Shown here: piece by piece, positions 56,696 to 64,000 of the stretch
Layout: every line of letters starts with the position of its first letter
Position numbering within the stretch: the stretch's first letter is position 1
Assembly: GCF_014643535.1 (NCBI RefSeq)
Contig: NZ_BMJQ01000014.1
Span: 149,299 to 213,298 of the forward strand
Direction of reading: 5' to 3'
DNA from: Aliidongia dinghuensis
Lineage (GTDB): Bacteria; Pseudomonadota; Alphaproteobacteria; ATCC43930; CGMCC-115725
DNA length: 64,000 nucleotides
Notes under the pieces: model-generated
The model's database searches: none
Told to the model about the DNA's origin: nothing
Seen by the model: the letters and a program-made list of their open reading frames with translations, nothing else
Made by a program: the position numbers and the translations under genes

Positions 56696-57484
56696 TCAGT
56701 CGCGGCCGTGTCTTTTGTCGGTGACGAGCATGCAGCCCGGCGCATGGGTGATGCAGAATTCGGGCCGCACCACCTCGATCGCGGCCTGGGGTGTGACACC
56801 ACAGGCCCAGAAGACCGGGATCTCGCCCGGCTCAATCGCGACCGGATCGCCGTAATCGGGCCGCATGATGTCGCGGATGCCGAGCGCCGCCGGATCGCCG
56901 GCGTGGAGCGGACCGCCGTGCATGTCGGGGAAGCGGTTGGAGATCACGGCCGCGCGCGTTGCGTTCTCGGGCGAGAGCGGCCGCATGGACACGACCGTCG
57001 GCCCGTGCCAGCGGCCGGCCGGAATGGTCGCGAGGCTGGTCTTGTACATGGCGACATTGCGGCCCTCGGCCACATGGCGCAGCGGGATGCCGGCCTCGAT
57101 GAGCGGATGCTCGAACGTGAAGGAGCAACCGATCACGAAGGTGACGAGATCGTCTTGCCAGAGCTCGGCGATGTCGGTCGGCTCGGCGGCGAGCACACCG
57201 TCGCGATAGATGCGATAGCGCGGCAGGTCGTGGCGGATGTCGATGTCGGCGCCCAGCGTCGGCAGCGCCGGCGAGCCCGGCTCGGATATCGCCAGGATCG
57301 GGCAGGCCTTGGCGTTGGCCCGGCAGAACAGCTCGAACTCCTCGGCCCAGTCGCGGGACAGGATCACGACGTTGCCCTGCACATGGCCAGGGGCCAGCCC
57401 AGCGGTCGGCCCGGCATGCGCGCCGCGGCGAATGCGCGCCCGCACCTCGGCGATACCGGCCGCCGTGCTCACTTCATCATCCAT
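56696..57484 (-). CDS. DUF1445 (D-glutamate cyclase/UPF0317 hydro-lyase-like) protein
   Basis: The product is 262 residues. Family segments seen are RRGAHAGPTAGLAPGHVQGN near the start, TFVIGCSFTFEHPLIEAGIP near residue 118, and the C-terminal ITHAPGCMLVTD. A mammalian relative makes 5-oxo-D-proline from D-glutamate; bacterial members are mostly untested. It is one gene upstream of the binding-protein gene, with about 55 bases between, so an amino-acid role is plausible. Confidence 0.85.
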   Translation of the reverse strand: MDDEVSTAAGIAEVRARIRRGAHAGPTAGLAPGHVQGNVVILSRDWAEEFELFCRANAKACPILAISEPGSPALPTLGADIDIRHDLPRYRIYRDGVLAAEPTDIAELWQDDLVTFVIGCSFTFEHPLIEAGIPLRHVAEGRNVAMYKTSLATIPAGRWHGPTVVSMRPLSPENATRAAVISNRFPDMHGGPLHAGDPAALGIRDIMRPDYGDPVAIEPGEIPVFWACGVTPQAAIEVVRPEFCITHAPGCMLVTDKRHGRD

Positions 57485-57584
57485 GACCCTGCCCTCGCCC
57501 CGGTAATCCTGGAAGCCAGTTAGCCACGGAACCGAAGCGCAGGTCGAATTGTCATCTTGGATCGAAAGCGATCAGAATTCCTGA

Positions 57585-58481
57585 TCAGGGGCCATGCCCT
57601 TCCTCGATCGCGACCGACTCGGCGAGCCGGGCAACGATGGCGGCGAGCGCATTGTCCGGCTGGTCCAGATAGCTCGCGGTGAAGGCGAGCGGCGGCAGCA
57701 CGGTGTCGGACGCGAGGATGCGCAGCCGGCCGGCGGCGAGCTCGTCCGGGATCACCGCCGGCGGGATGGCGCTGATGCCGATGCCGTCCAGCGTCATGCG
57801 CACGATGGACGCGAGCGAGCTGTTGGCGAAAAAGCGCGGGCGGGGGATCTCGACGCGGGCGAACAGCTCCGTCACCTCGCGATAGGGCCGCGTCTGGCGC
57901 GAATAGGTCATGATCGGCCAGGCCGCGAGCTCGGTCAGCGTCACGGGCCCCGACCCGATCGACAGGTCGGGACTCGCGATCCAAGCCATCGGATAGCGGC
58001 AGAGCGGCAGGTTCATGATCTTGGGCGCGCTGATCGGCCCCAGCAGCAACGCGATGTCGAGCTCGCCCGCGAGCAGGGCGTCACGCAGGTTGGCCGAGAC
58101 GTCGACCGAGATTTCGAGCGTAATCGCCGGATAGCGCTCGTGCAGCCGCTTCACGAGGCGCGCGAGCCAGGTATGGACGATGGTCTCGGACAGGCCGAGC
58201 CTGACCGTGCCGCGCAGCGATCCGGCCTCGGTCACCGCCATGACCATCTCGGTCCGGAGCGCCAGCATGCGCTCGGCATAGGCGAACAGCTCGACACCCT
58301 TCGGCGTCAGCGCGGAATGGCGCTTGTCGCGGTCGATGAGGCGCGTGTTGAACGCCTGCTCCAGTTGCTGGATGCGCGCGGAGACGGCCGGCTGCGTCGT
58401 GTTGAGCTTTTCTGCGGCCCGGCGGAAGCCGCCCAGCCGGGCGACCCAGTAGAAGGTCTCGAGCGTTCGAAGTTCGATCAT
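57585..58481 (-). CDS. LysR-family transcriptional regulator
   Basis: The product is 298 residues. The winged helix (TLETFYWVARLGGFRRAAEK, TTQPAVSARIQQLE) is followed by the two-lobe effector domain (TVRLGLSETIVHTW, DIALLLGPI). It is intact. The ATG at 58481 gives the usual MIELRTLE start. It precedes the DUF1445 and binding-protein genes on the same strand, which may be its targets. Confidence 0.93.
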   Translation of the reverse strand: MIELRTLETFYWVARLGGFRRAAEKLNTTQPAVSARIQQLEQAFNTRLIDRDKRHSALTPKGVELFAYAERMLALRTEMVMAVTEAGSLRGTVRLGLSETIVHTWLARLVKRLHERYPAITLEISVDVSANLRDALLAGELDIALLLGPISAPKIMNLPLCRYPMAWIASPDLSIGSGPVTLTELAAWPIMTYSRQTRPYREVTELFARVEIPRPRFFANSSLASIVRMTLDGIGISAIPPAVIPDELAAGRLRILASDTVLPPLAFTASYLDQPDNALAAIVARLAESVAIEEGHGP

Positions 58482-58687
58482 CGCCAGCCCATTTCCGATC
58501 CCGCCCTCGCCCATGCCGCGGCGTTTTTGTCGCGGACCACGCCCAGGGCGCAACGCGAGTTGCACCACGCGCGCCGACCGGGCACCCTCTGGCGGAGATT
58601 TCCTGCGACAGCCTGTCGCCGCCGCCTCTAAGGCTTTGTTAAGGGGCGCCGCCGCAGGCTCCCTCGAGATAGCGCGAAAGGGCCCGG

Positions 58688-58996
58688 ATGGAACGAGAAA
58701 AGGCGATCGCCCTCGATTTCGATCCCCGCGATCCGAGCGTGCCGACCGTCATTGCGACCGGCGAGGGCGCGGTCGCTCGCCAGATTCTGGAAATCGCGTT
58801 CGAGCACGGCGTCAAAGTGCGCGAGGACGCCGACCTCGTCGAAATCCTATCGACGCTCGAGGTTGGTGACGAGATCCCGATCATCGCCTTCGCCGCGGTT
58901 GCGGAAATCCTGACGCACGTCTATCGGTGGGAGCTGCAGCAGCGTTCCGCCCCAGAGCCCTCTCTTGGGCCTTCTCCCGGGCTTTCCGTACCATGA
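58688..58996 (+). CDS. Stand-alone FlhB C-terminal-like protein
   Basis: The product is 102 residues and corresponds to the FlhB cytoplasmic domain after the autocleavage site. It begins EREKAIALDFD where FlhB has its post-NPTH strand, and continues VIATGEGAVARQILEIAFEH and EVGDEIPIIAFAAVAEIL. The NPTH motif and the membrane domain are missing. Similar YlqH/FlhX proteins can partly replace the FlhB switch domain. It opens a four-gene operon with 4-base overlaps and leads into fliO and fliP. Confidence 0.85.
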   Translation: MEREKAIALDFDPRDPSVPTVIATGEGAVARQILEIAFEHGVKVREDADLVEILSTLEVGDEIPIIAFAAVAEILTHVYRWELQQRSAPEPSLGPSPGLSVP

Positions 58997-59316
58997 CCGA
59001 GACCGCGCTCGACCGATTGCTCGACGACACGGACGCCCAGCTCGACGCGGCACTCGCCGCCGTCGAGACCGGCGACCTCATCGACCTTGCCGACCTGCCG
59101 CCGCGCGTCGAGACCATCTGCAAGCTGGCGGTGGACGGCCGCCGGCGTGACATGGCCGATCGGCTGCTGCAGCTGAGCCGGAAGCTCGACGAGATCGAGC
59201 GGCTGCTGCGCGAGCGGCTGGCCGCGGTGACGCCGGAGACGGAGCGCGTCTCCGACCCGAAGCGGGCGAGCGACGTCTATCGAGCGACAGCGGGAGCGCC
59301 GAAATCGAAAACATGA
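58993..59316 (+). CDS. Small helical protein of unknown function in the fliOP operon
   Basis: The product is 107 residues, acidic then basic, predicted mostly helical with heptad-like leucines (LLQLSRKLDEIERLLRERL) in the second half. I do not recognise the family. The ATG overlaps the upstream stop and its own stop overlaps the fliO start (ATGA in both cases), so it is translated with flagellar export genes. A chaperone-like or FliT/FlgN-like role is possible but only inferred. Confidence 0.75.
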   Translation: MTETALDRLLDDTDAQLDAALAAVETGDLIDLADLPPRVETICKLAVDGRRRDMADRLLQLSRKLDEIERLLRERLAAVTPETERVSDPKRASDVYRATAGAPKSKT

Positions 59317-59630
59317 CCGACATCGTCCGGCTGATCCTGGCACTGGTCTTCGTGCTGGCGCTCATCGGCCTGTTCGCCTGGCTCTTGCGCCGGTTCGGCC
59401 CCGCCATGCGGCTCGGCCGCGCCGGGCGGTTGGCGCTGGTCGAGTCCATCGCCGTCGATTCGCGCCGCCGGCTGCTGCTCGTGCGGCGCGACCAGACCGA
59501 GCATCTGCTGCTGATCGGCGGCACGCGCGACCTGGTGATCGAGAGCGGCATCCGGTCCGCCTCGGACGGCAGCCGGCGCGACCGGTCGGAGCCGAGCTTC
59601 GCCACCCATCTGCCGGGCGAGGACGCGTGA
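59313..59630 (+). CDS. fliO: FliO, flagellar export assembly protein
   Basis: The product is 105 residues. One transmembrane helix (LILALVFVLALIGLFAWLL) precedes a small beta-rich cytoplasmic domain (LALVESIAVDSRRRLLLVRR, HLLLIGG), the FliO pattern. It helps stabilise FliP during gate assembly. It overlaps the upstream unknown gene and fliP (GTGA) by 4 bases each. Confidence 0.9.
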   Translation: MTDIVRLILALVFVLALIGLFAWLLRRFGPAMRLGRAGRLALVESIAVDSRRRLLLVRRDQTEHLLLIGGTRDLVIESGIRSASDGSRRDRSEPSFATHLPGEDA

Positions 59631-60379
59631 TCCGATCGATCCTGAAACGGGGCGCCGTTCCGCTCCTGCTGCTGATGCTGCTTTTGCTGGCCGGCCCCGC
59701 TTCGGCGCAGAGCCTGTCGGTCGACCTCGGCGATGGCGGCGGCTCGACGACCGGCCATATCGTCGAACTCGTGGCACTCATGACCGTGTTGAGCGTGGTG
59801 CCGGGACTGCTGGTGACCGTCACCTCGTTCACGCGTATCGTGGTTGTGCTGTCGTTCCTGCGCACGGCCATCGGCATCCAGCAGACGCCGCCCAACACGG
59901 TGCTGATCAGCCTGGCGCTGTTCCTCTCGGCCTTCGTCATGGGGCCGACGCTCGAGCGCTCCTACAACGACGGCATCGCCCCGCTGATCGCCGAGAAGAT
60001 CGACAACGAGACCGCGTTCGAACGCACGGCGAAGCCGTTCCACGACTTCATGCAGACCCATGTGCGCGACCAGGATCTGCAGCTGTTCATGGGCCTCGGC
60101 CGCATCCCGCCGGTCGCGACGCCGGACGACACGCCCTATCGCGCGCTGGTGCCGGCCTTCCTCATCAGCGAGCTGCGCCGCGCCTTCGAGATCGGCTTCC
60201 TTCTATTCCTGCCGTTCCTCATCATCGACATCGTGGTTGCCTCGCTCGTCATGTCGATGGGCATGGTCAGCCTGCCGCCGAACGTGCTGTCGCTGCCGTT
60301 CAAGCTGATCTTCTTCGTGCTGATCGACGGCTGGTACCTGGTGTGCGGCTCGCTTATTCAGAGCTTCGGGCCGGGCTGA
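59627..60379 (+). CDS. fliP: FliP, flagellar export gate
   Basis: The product is 250 residues. A cleavable signal sequence (ends near PASA-Q, residue 28) is followed by the conserved SFTRIVVVLSFLRTAIGIQQ and the C-terminal helices with LPFKLIFFVLIDGW. The start is GTG at 59627 in a GTGA overlap with fliO. FliP, FliQ and FliR make the gate; fliQ and fliR are 8 kb away. Its 3' end overlaps the convergent DUF1636 gene by 22 bases. Confidence 0.95.
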   Translation: MIRSILKRGAVPLLLLMLLLLAGPASAQSLSVDLGDGGGSTTGHIVELVALMTVLSVVPGLLVTVTSFTRIVVVLSFLRTAIGIQQTPPNTVLISLALFLSAFVMGPTLERSYNDGIAPLIAEKIDNETAFERTAKPFHDFMQTHVRDQDLQLFMGLGRIPPVATPDDTPYRALVPAFLISELRRAFEIGFLLFLPFLIIDIVVASLVMSMGMVSLPPNVLSLPFKLIFFVLIDGWYLVCGSLIQSFGPG

Positions 60380-60711
60380 TCGCCCATCGCCCAGCGATAG
60401 ATCGCCTCCCGATCGGCCTCGGTCGCGACCGAGCGGACGACGGCCGGATCGGCCGCAAGCTCGCGACCGATCGCGACGGCGACGCGCTGCTCAGGGCACA
60501 GGCCGAGGCAGGAGGTCTCGACCACGCGCAGCGCCTTGCTGCGGCCGACGGACCCCAACCGTTCCTTGAACCATTGCCGGAGCGTCGTGCGCCCGTCCGG
60601 CGTCAGGCCGTCCGGCAGCTTGCCGGAGCAGCGCAGGCAGACGAACAACACGTCGGTCTGCCAGCTGGCCGGCGCCGGCCCGGTCGCAGCCAGCGCCGGC
60701 AGAGTTGTCAT
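60358..60711 (-). CDS. DUF1636 ferredoxin-like metal protein
   Basis: The product is about 117 residues. Two cysteine pairs, LFVCLRCSGK and ETSCLGLCPEQ, fit a thioredoxin-like [2Fe-2S] ferredoxin domain. DUF1636 members often sit near cobalt/metal genes. The ATG at 60711 is chosen; sequence upstream in frame is arginine-rich and overlaps the PadR gene. It follows the PadR gene by 85 bases on the same strand. Confidence 0.8.
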   Translation of the reverse strand: MTTLPALAATGPAPASWQTDVLFVCLRCSGKLPDGLTPDGRTTLRQWFKERLGSVGRSKALRVVETSCLGLCPEQRVAVAIGRELAADPAVVRSVATEADREAIYRWAMGDQPGPKL

Positions 60712-60796
60712 GGGCTCGGGAGCGGGTTCCCGCCCCCTGACCCGCCGCCCACCAATCCAGGCGCGTCGCAAGCTTGTTGGTATCAATCCCATCCCC

Positions 60797-61393
60797 CTAG
60801 ACGCGCTCGACATCGGATGCAGCGGCGTCGATGATCGCCGTGATGCGTGTCACCTGCTCCTCGGTCAAGCCTCCCTTGGCGAGGCGCATCTGCAGTGCCA
60901 GCTTCAGGTTCTCCATGGCGCGCAAGATCTGCGGCTGGATGCCGCCGCCGAACCGCCGCGTCGCCTCGGCGATCTTTTCCATGACCAGGTTCACGGCCGA
61001 CTGGTTGCTGGCGAGGAACGCCCGCCCCTCGTCGGTGATCGCATAGAGCTTCTTGTTGCCCTCTGCCTGGGCGACAGTGACGTAGCCCATTTCCTCGAGC
61101 AAGGTCAGTGTCGGATAGATGACGCCCGGGCTCGGGCTGTAGAGTCCCTGCAGCTTGTCCTCGATCGCCTTGATGATCTCGTAGCCGTGGCGCGGCTTCT
61201 CGTTGATCAGGCTCAGGATGATGAAGCGCAGGTCGCCCTGCTCGAACAGCCGGCCCATGCGCCCGCCGCCCCAGCCGTGCCGGCCGTAGCCGTGATGCCC
61301 GCCGAAATGGCGGCCGCCGAAGCCGAATTCACCCCGGGCGAAGCGTCGCTCGCTTTCCTCCCGATGGCCGTGCTGTCTGAATCTTCCGAACAT
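60797..61393 (-). CDS. PadR-family regulator with His-rich N-terminal metal-binding region
   Basis: The product is 198 residues. The first 45 residues are rich in His and Gly (GRHFGGHHGYGRHGW), then comes a PadR winged helix (FIILSLINEKPRHGYEIIKA, GVIYPTLTLLEEMGYV) and a C-terminal coiled region. This resembles E. coli YqjI, a nickel/iron-responsive repressor. A long inverted repeat lies 18-46 bases upstream of the ATG at 61393. The DUF1636 gene downstream is a likely partner or target. Confidence 0.87.
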   Translation of the reverse strand: MFGRFRQHGHREESERRFARGEFGFGGRHFGGHHGYGRHGWGGGRMGRLFEQGDLRFIILSLINEKPRHGYEIIKAIEDKLQGLYSPSPGVIYPTLTLLEEMGYVTVAQAEGNKKLYAITDEGRAFLASNQSAVNLVMEKIAEATRRFGGGIQPQILRAMENLKLALQMRLAKGGLTEEQVTRITAIIDAAASDVERV

Positions 61394-61410
61394 AGTAACC
61401 TCTTGTCAAT

Positions 61411-61439
61411 GTTTCGACGCTTCTAAGATATATCGAAAC
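61411..61439 (-). promoter_or_regulatory. Inverted repeat, likely PadR operator
   Basis: GTTTCGA (61411-61417) and TCGAAAC (61433-61439) form perfect arms; the palindrome GATATATC (61427-61434) lies inside. It is just upstream of the PadR start, as expected for autoregulation. YqjI operators also contain inverted TATATC-like elements, as I recall. Confidence 0.6.
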
Positions 61440-61499
61440 CGTGTTTGCACAAGAGGCTTTTTGGATGTCCCGCTCCGTCGCGACGCCGCCGGGCGCCCG

Positions 61500-64000
61500 T
61501 CAGTTGATCTTGCTGAGCTCGTTCTTGGCGAGGCGCTGGCGGTAGGTCGTCATGAAGCCCTGGAGGTCGCTGATCTGGGCGACCCGGTCAGCCAGCGACT
61601 TGAAGTCGCCGCTCGCGGCCGAGCTGTTGCCGGCGACCACGCGGAAATCCTCCTTGAGCGCGCTCTGGTCCATCGCCGCGCCATATTGCTTCTGCAGGGC
61701 GGTGAGGCCGGCGCGGTCCTTGCCCAGCACCATCGCGGTCGCGATCTTGAGCACCGTGCGCGCCGTATCGTCGTCGATCTTGCTGGCCGCAGGCGGCTTC
61801 AGGCCGCGCTGCAGCACCGGCACGACCGCCGCCCAGTTCTGCGTCTTCCAATAGATGTCGACGCGCAGCCGGTCGGCGTCGGCCGAATTGTCGCCGTTGA
61901 GCAGCTGCAGCGCCTCGGTGTTCTTGCTCTCCTCGGCGAGCGCGCGCGCCCGGAGCTCCGTACGCTGCTGGACCAGCTCCGGCGGCAGGTCGGGCGCGAC
62001 CGGCACGTCGAGCGCCGCGATCGCGTCCTCGGGCCGGCGGTCGAGCAGCCGGACGAGCGCCAGCTGGGCTGCGACGCGTGCCTGGTCGACGCCGCTGAGG
62101 CGCGTCTTCACCTGGGTCTCGAGCAGATCCGCCGCCCGGTCGAGCAGGTCGACCTTGACCAGCTGGTCGGCGAGCTTGCGGATGATCTGGTCGCCGACGG
62201 TGCCCGGCGGGGTCAATTCCTTGAACTCGTCATAGAGGCTGAGCTGCTTCAGCGGCGTCACGTTGTCGGCCGCCTTGCCCAGGAACAGGTCGACGAAATA
62301 TTGCTGCATGTCGTCGGCGACGCCCTTCGCGGCCGGATTGTCGCCGTAGCTCGCCAGCACCTGACGCAGCGAGCGGAAGCCCGAGCGGTAGTCGCCGTCG
62401 GCGATCTGCAGCTCGGCGAGCTTGCGCAGCACCCGGATCTCGAAATCGTCGCCGCGCCAGACGAAGCGCAGCCGGTCGAGCGCCGCGATCGCATCCGCGC
62501 GGCCAATTTCCTTGTCGTCGAGCTTGGTCAGGGTCATGGCGTAGGTCGCCTGCGCCCGGGCCAGGCTCGAATCCGGCGACTGCGAGACCTGTTGCCAGAG
62601 CTCGACCGCGCCCTTGGTGTCGCCCTCGATCGAGAGGATGCGTCCACGCAGGACCTTGGCCTGGTCGGCCTCGCCCTCGGTCGGCTGATGCGCCAGCACG
62701 TCCGCCACCAGGTTCGACGCTTTCTCCCGGTCGCCGGCATTGAGCAGCGCTTCCGCCAGCTTGACCGCGAGCCGGTTCCTGAGCGGCGGCGGATAGTTGC
62801 GCAGCACGTCGGACGACTTGTTGTAGGCAGCGAGCGAATCCGCCCAGAGGCCGCGGTCGGCGGCGAGCACGGCGCGCCACAGCTGGCCGTCCGGACGATC
62901 GTCGAGCGCCGGATCGCCGAGGTCGGCGAGTGCCGTATCGAGCTGGTTCGCCAGTTCCTCGGACGCGCCGCGCAGCGCGCGCAGGTTCGGGTCGTCGAAC
63001 ATGGCCGGCGCGTCGTGCTCGATCGCGCGCAGGACGCCCAGCGCCTCCGGCCCCATGGCATTGGCAAAGAAGAAGCGCGCGAGATCGATGCGCGCGTTGT
63101 TCCGGTCGTCGGGCGCTGCACTCGCGATCGCCTGCATCAGCGCCTGCCGCCGGCGCGTGAAATCCTCGCCCGGCCCTTGCCAGCCGGTCGGATCGAACAG
63201 CCGGTTTTCGGCCGCCTTGCCCGCCCGCTCGGCATGCCGGTCCGCATCGGACGAGAGCGCAAGCCCGCCTGGCGCGCTCAACTCGACCAGGTTGGGCTGC
63301 GACCGGATCGCCAGCTGGTCGCTCGACGGGCGGAACACCAGGCCCTGCGCGCTCGGCAGGACGCGGAAGTCGGGATATTCGCCGCCGAGGTCGGAGCCCT
63401 GGCCGATCTGCGGCAGCGGCACTGCCACCAGCACGTCGCCGGCGTCCGGGTCGGTCAGGCTGATCGGGCTCGCGGGCTCGCTCACCGGAAAGATCATCGA
63501 TGCGTTGGGGCCGTCGCTGCGCACCTGCCCCTGCACCGGCGCGTCCGCGCGCTGCGGCTGGTTGCGCAGTTCAACCACCCAGGCCGTGCCGGCGCGGCGC
63601 ACGCTCGGATTGAAGCCGGCCCAGACCGCGAGCCGCAGCACCGTGCCGCTGCGGCTCGGCATCTGCGCGATCGAGGTGATGACCGGCCAGTTGGCGGCGC
63701 GGAAATCGGCGAAATCCATCTTCTGGGCGCGATCGAACACCATCCAGACCGCGTTGCCCCGGCGGAACATGGCGGCCGCCGTCGGCTGGCGCCATTCGAA
63801 GCGCAGCGAGACGCCGTCGTCGATCAGCGTATAGCGGATCTGCAGCCCATTCTCCGCCGCCGAGCCCAGGGTGCCGGAAACCTGGCCCGACGGTGCCGGT
63901 GCGTCCTGGTCGACGTCGGCCGGCGGCACCGGCGGGTGCGCGGGCGGCGGCGTGTCGGCCACGACCGGCGCCGCCGATGGCGCCTCGGCCGCGGCGGGTG
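61500..64000 (-). CDS. Large helical-repeat (TPR-like) protein, N-terminus cut by window
   Basis: At least 833 residues are encoded and the frame stays open through the right edge, so the start is missing. The visible N-terminal part is Ala/Pro-rich, followed by a beta-rich domain of about 150 residues (IRYTLIDDGVSLRFEW, FRAANWPVITSIAQMPSRSG). The rest is helical repeats (LKLAELQIADGD-like turns, for example LRKLAELQIADGDYRSGFRS). I do not recognise a named family. It lies just beyond the flagellar and PadR genes; a motility link is only positional. Confidence 0.7.
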   Translation of the reverse strand, partial: PAAAEAPSAAPVVADTPPPAHPPVPPADVDQDAPAPSGQVSGTLGSAAENGLQIRYTLIDDGVSLRFEWRQPTAAAMFRRGNAVWMVFDRAQKMDFADFRAANWPVITSIAQMPSRSGTVLRLAVWAGFNPSVRRAGTAWVVELRNQPQRADAPVQGQVRSDGPNASMIFPVSEPASPISLTDPDAGDVLVAVPLPQIGQGSDLGGEYPDFRVLPSAQGLVFRPSSDQLAIRSQPNLVELSAPGGLALSSDADRHAERAGKAAENRLFDPTGWQGPGEDFTRRRQALMQAIASAAPDDRNNARIDLARFFFANAMGPEALGVLRAIEHDAPAMFDDPNLRALRGASEELANQLDTALADLGDPALDDRPDGQLWRAVLAADRGLWADSLAAYNKSSDVLRNYPPPLRNRLAVKLAEALLNAGDREKASNLVADVLAHQPTEGEADQAKVLRGRILSIEGDTKGAVELWQQVSQSPDSSLARAQATYAMTLTKLDDKEIGRADAIAALDRLRFVWRGDDFEIRVLRKLAELQIADGDYRSGFRSLRQVLASYGDNPAAKGVADDMQQYFVDLFLGKAADNVTPLKQLSLYDEFKELTPPGTVGDQIIRKLADQLVKVDLLDRAADLLETQVKTRLSGVDQARVAAQLALVRLLDRRPEDAIAALDVPVAPDLPPELVQQRTELRARALAEESKNTEALQLLNGDNSADADRLRVDIYWKTQNWAAVVPVLQRGLKPPAASKIDDDTARTVLKIATAMVLGKDRAGLTALQKQYGAAMDQSALKEDFRVVAGNSSAASGDFKSLADRVAQISDLQGFMTTYRQRLAKNELSKIN

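Overview
The window looks like chromosomal DNA of a GC-rich, flagellated alphaproteobacterium, probably Rhodospirillales-like. Supporting signs are a CckA-type hybrid kinase next to flagellar genes, a full sufBCDSU-sufT operon led by an Rrf2 regulator, hopanoid genes (hpnA, C, D, E, shc, G, M, N), an alphaproteobacterial EipB, and a GTTC-N7-GTTC-type LexA box before recA. Almost all of it is dense core-genome coding sequence. I found no rRNA, tRNA, CRISPR array, prophage, intact insertion sequence or antiphage module.

Layout, left to right. 1-6.4 kb: a truncated secreted protein, eipB, aspS, a zinc-ribbon membrane protein, bfd and bfr (iron storage, with a Fur-box-like array ahead of bfd), an intergenic palindromic repeat and rnd. 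6.4-16 kb: an M48 protease/DUF898 pair, ppx-ppk (polyphosphate), a GST, a lactate-type permease and a lipoprotein with two retropepsin domains. 16.0-16.4 kb: a scar in which a LysR remnant and a transporter remnant lie with their broken ends together. 16.4-24.1 kb: the suf operon on the minus strand with an MFS exporter as its last gene. 24.3-40.7 kb: a head-GIN-domain protein, then hopanoid synthesis (hpnA-C-D-E-shc-G), phzF, a nitronate monooxygenase, the divergent MEP genes ispH and dxs, and the hopanoid-associated genes hpnM and hpnN. 41-48 kb: a LOG phosphoribohydrolase, icd, a Nudix protein, a phytanoyl-CoA-dioxygenase-like protein, recA, and an enolase-superfamily enzyme divergent from a TetR regulator. 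48.3-53.2 kb: flgB-flgC-fliE-fliQ-fliR followed by cckA. 53.3-58.5 kb: a secreted prolyl oligopeptidase, a branched-chain-amino-acid-type binding protein, a DUF1445 protein and a LysR regulator. 58.7-64 kb: a small flagellar export operon (FlhB-C-like, a small unknown, fliO, fliP), a DUF1636 protein with a His-rich PadR regulator, and a large helical-repeat protein cut by the window edge.

The strongest theme is isoprenoid/hopanoid supply and handling. Dxs and IspH make C5 precursors, HpnD, HpnC and HpnE make squalene from farnesyl diphosphate, Shc cyclises it, HpnG acts on the side chain, and HpnM/HpnN are the candidate trafficking components. A second theme is iron: bfd/bfr, the suf operon with an IscR-like box, and the PadR/DUF1636 pair. 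A third is motility with its likely regulator CckA, with flhB missing from its usual place after fliR. Nothing here is clearly a new multi-gene system. The most notable items are the missing flhB with a detached FlhB-C-like gene, the regulator/transporter deletion scar, the isoprenoid-to-hopanoid supercluster, and several regulatory palindromes.
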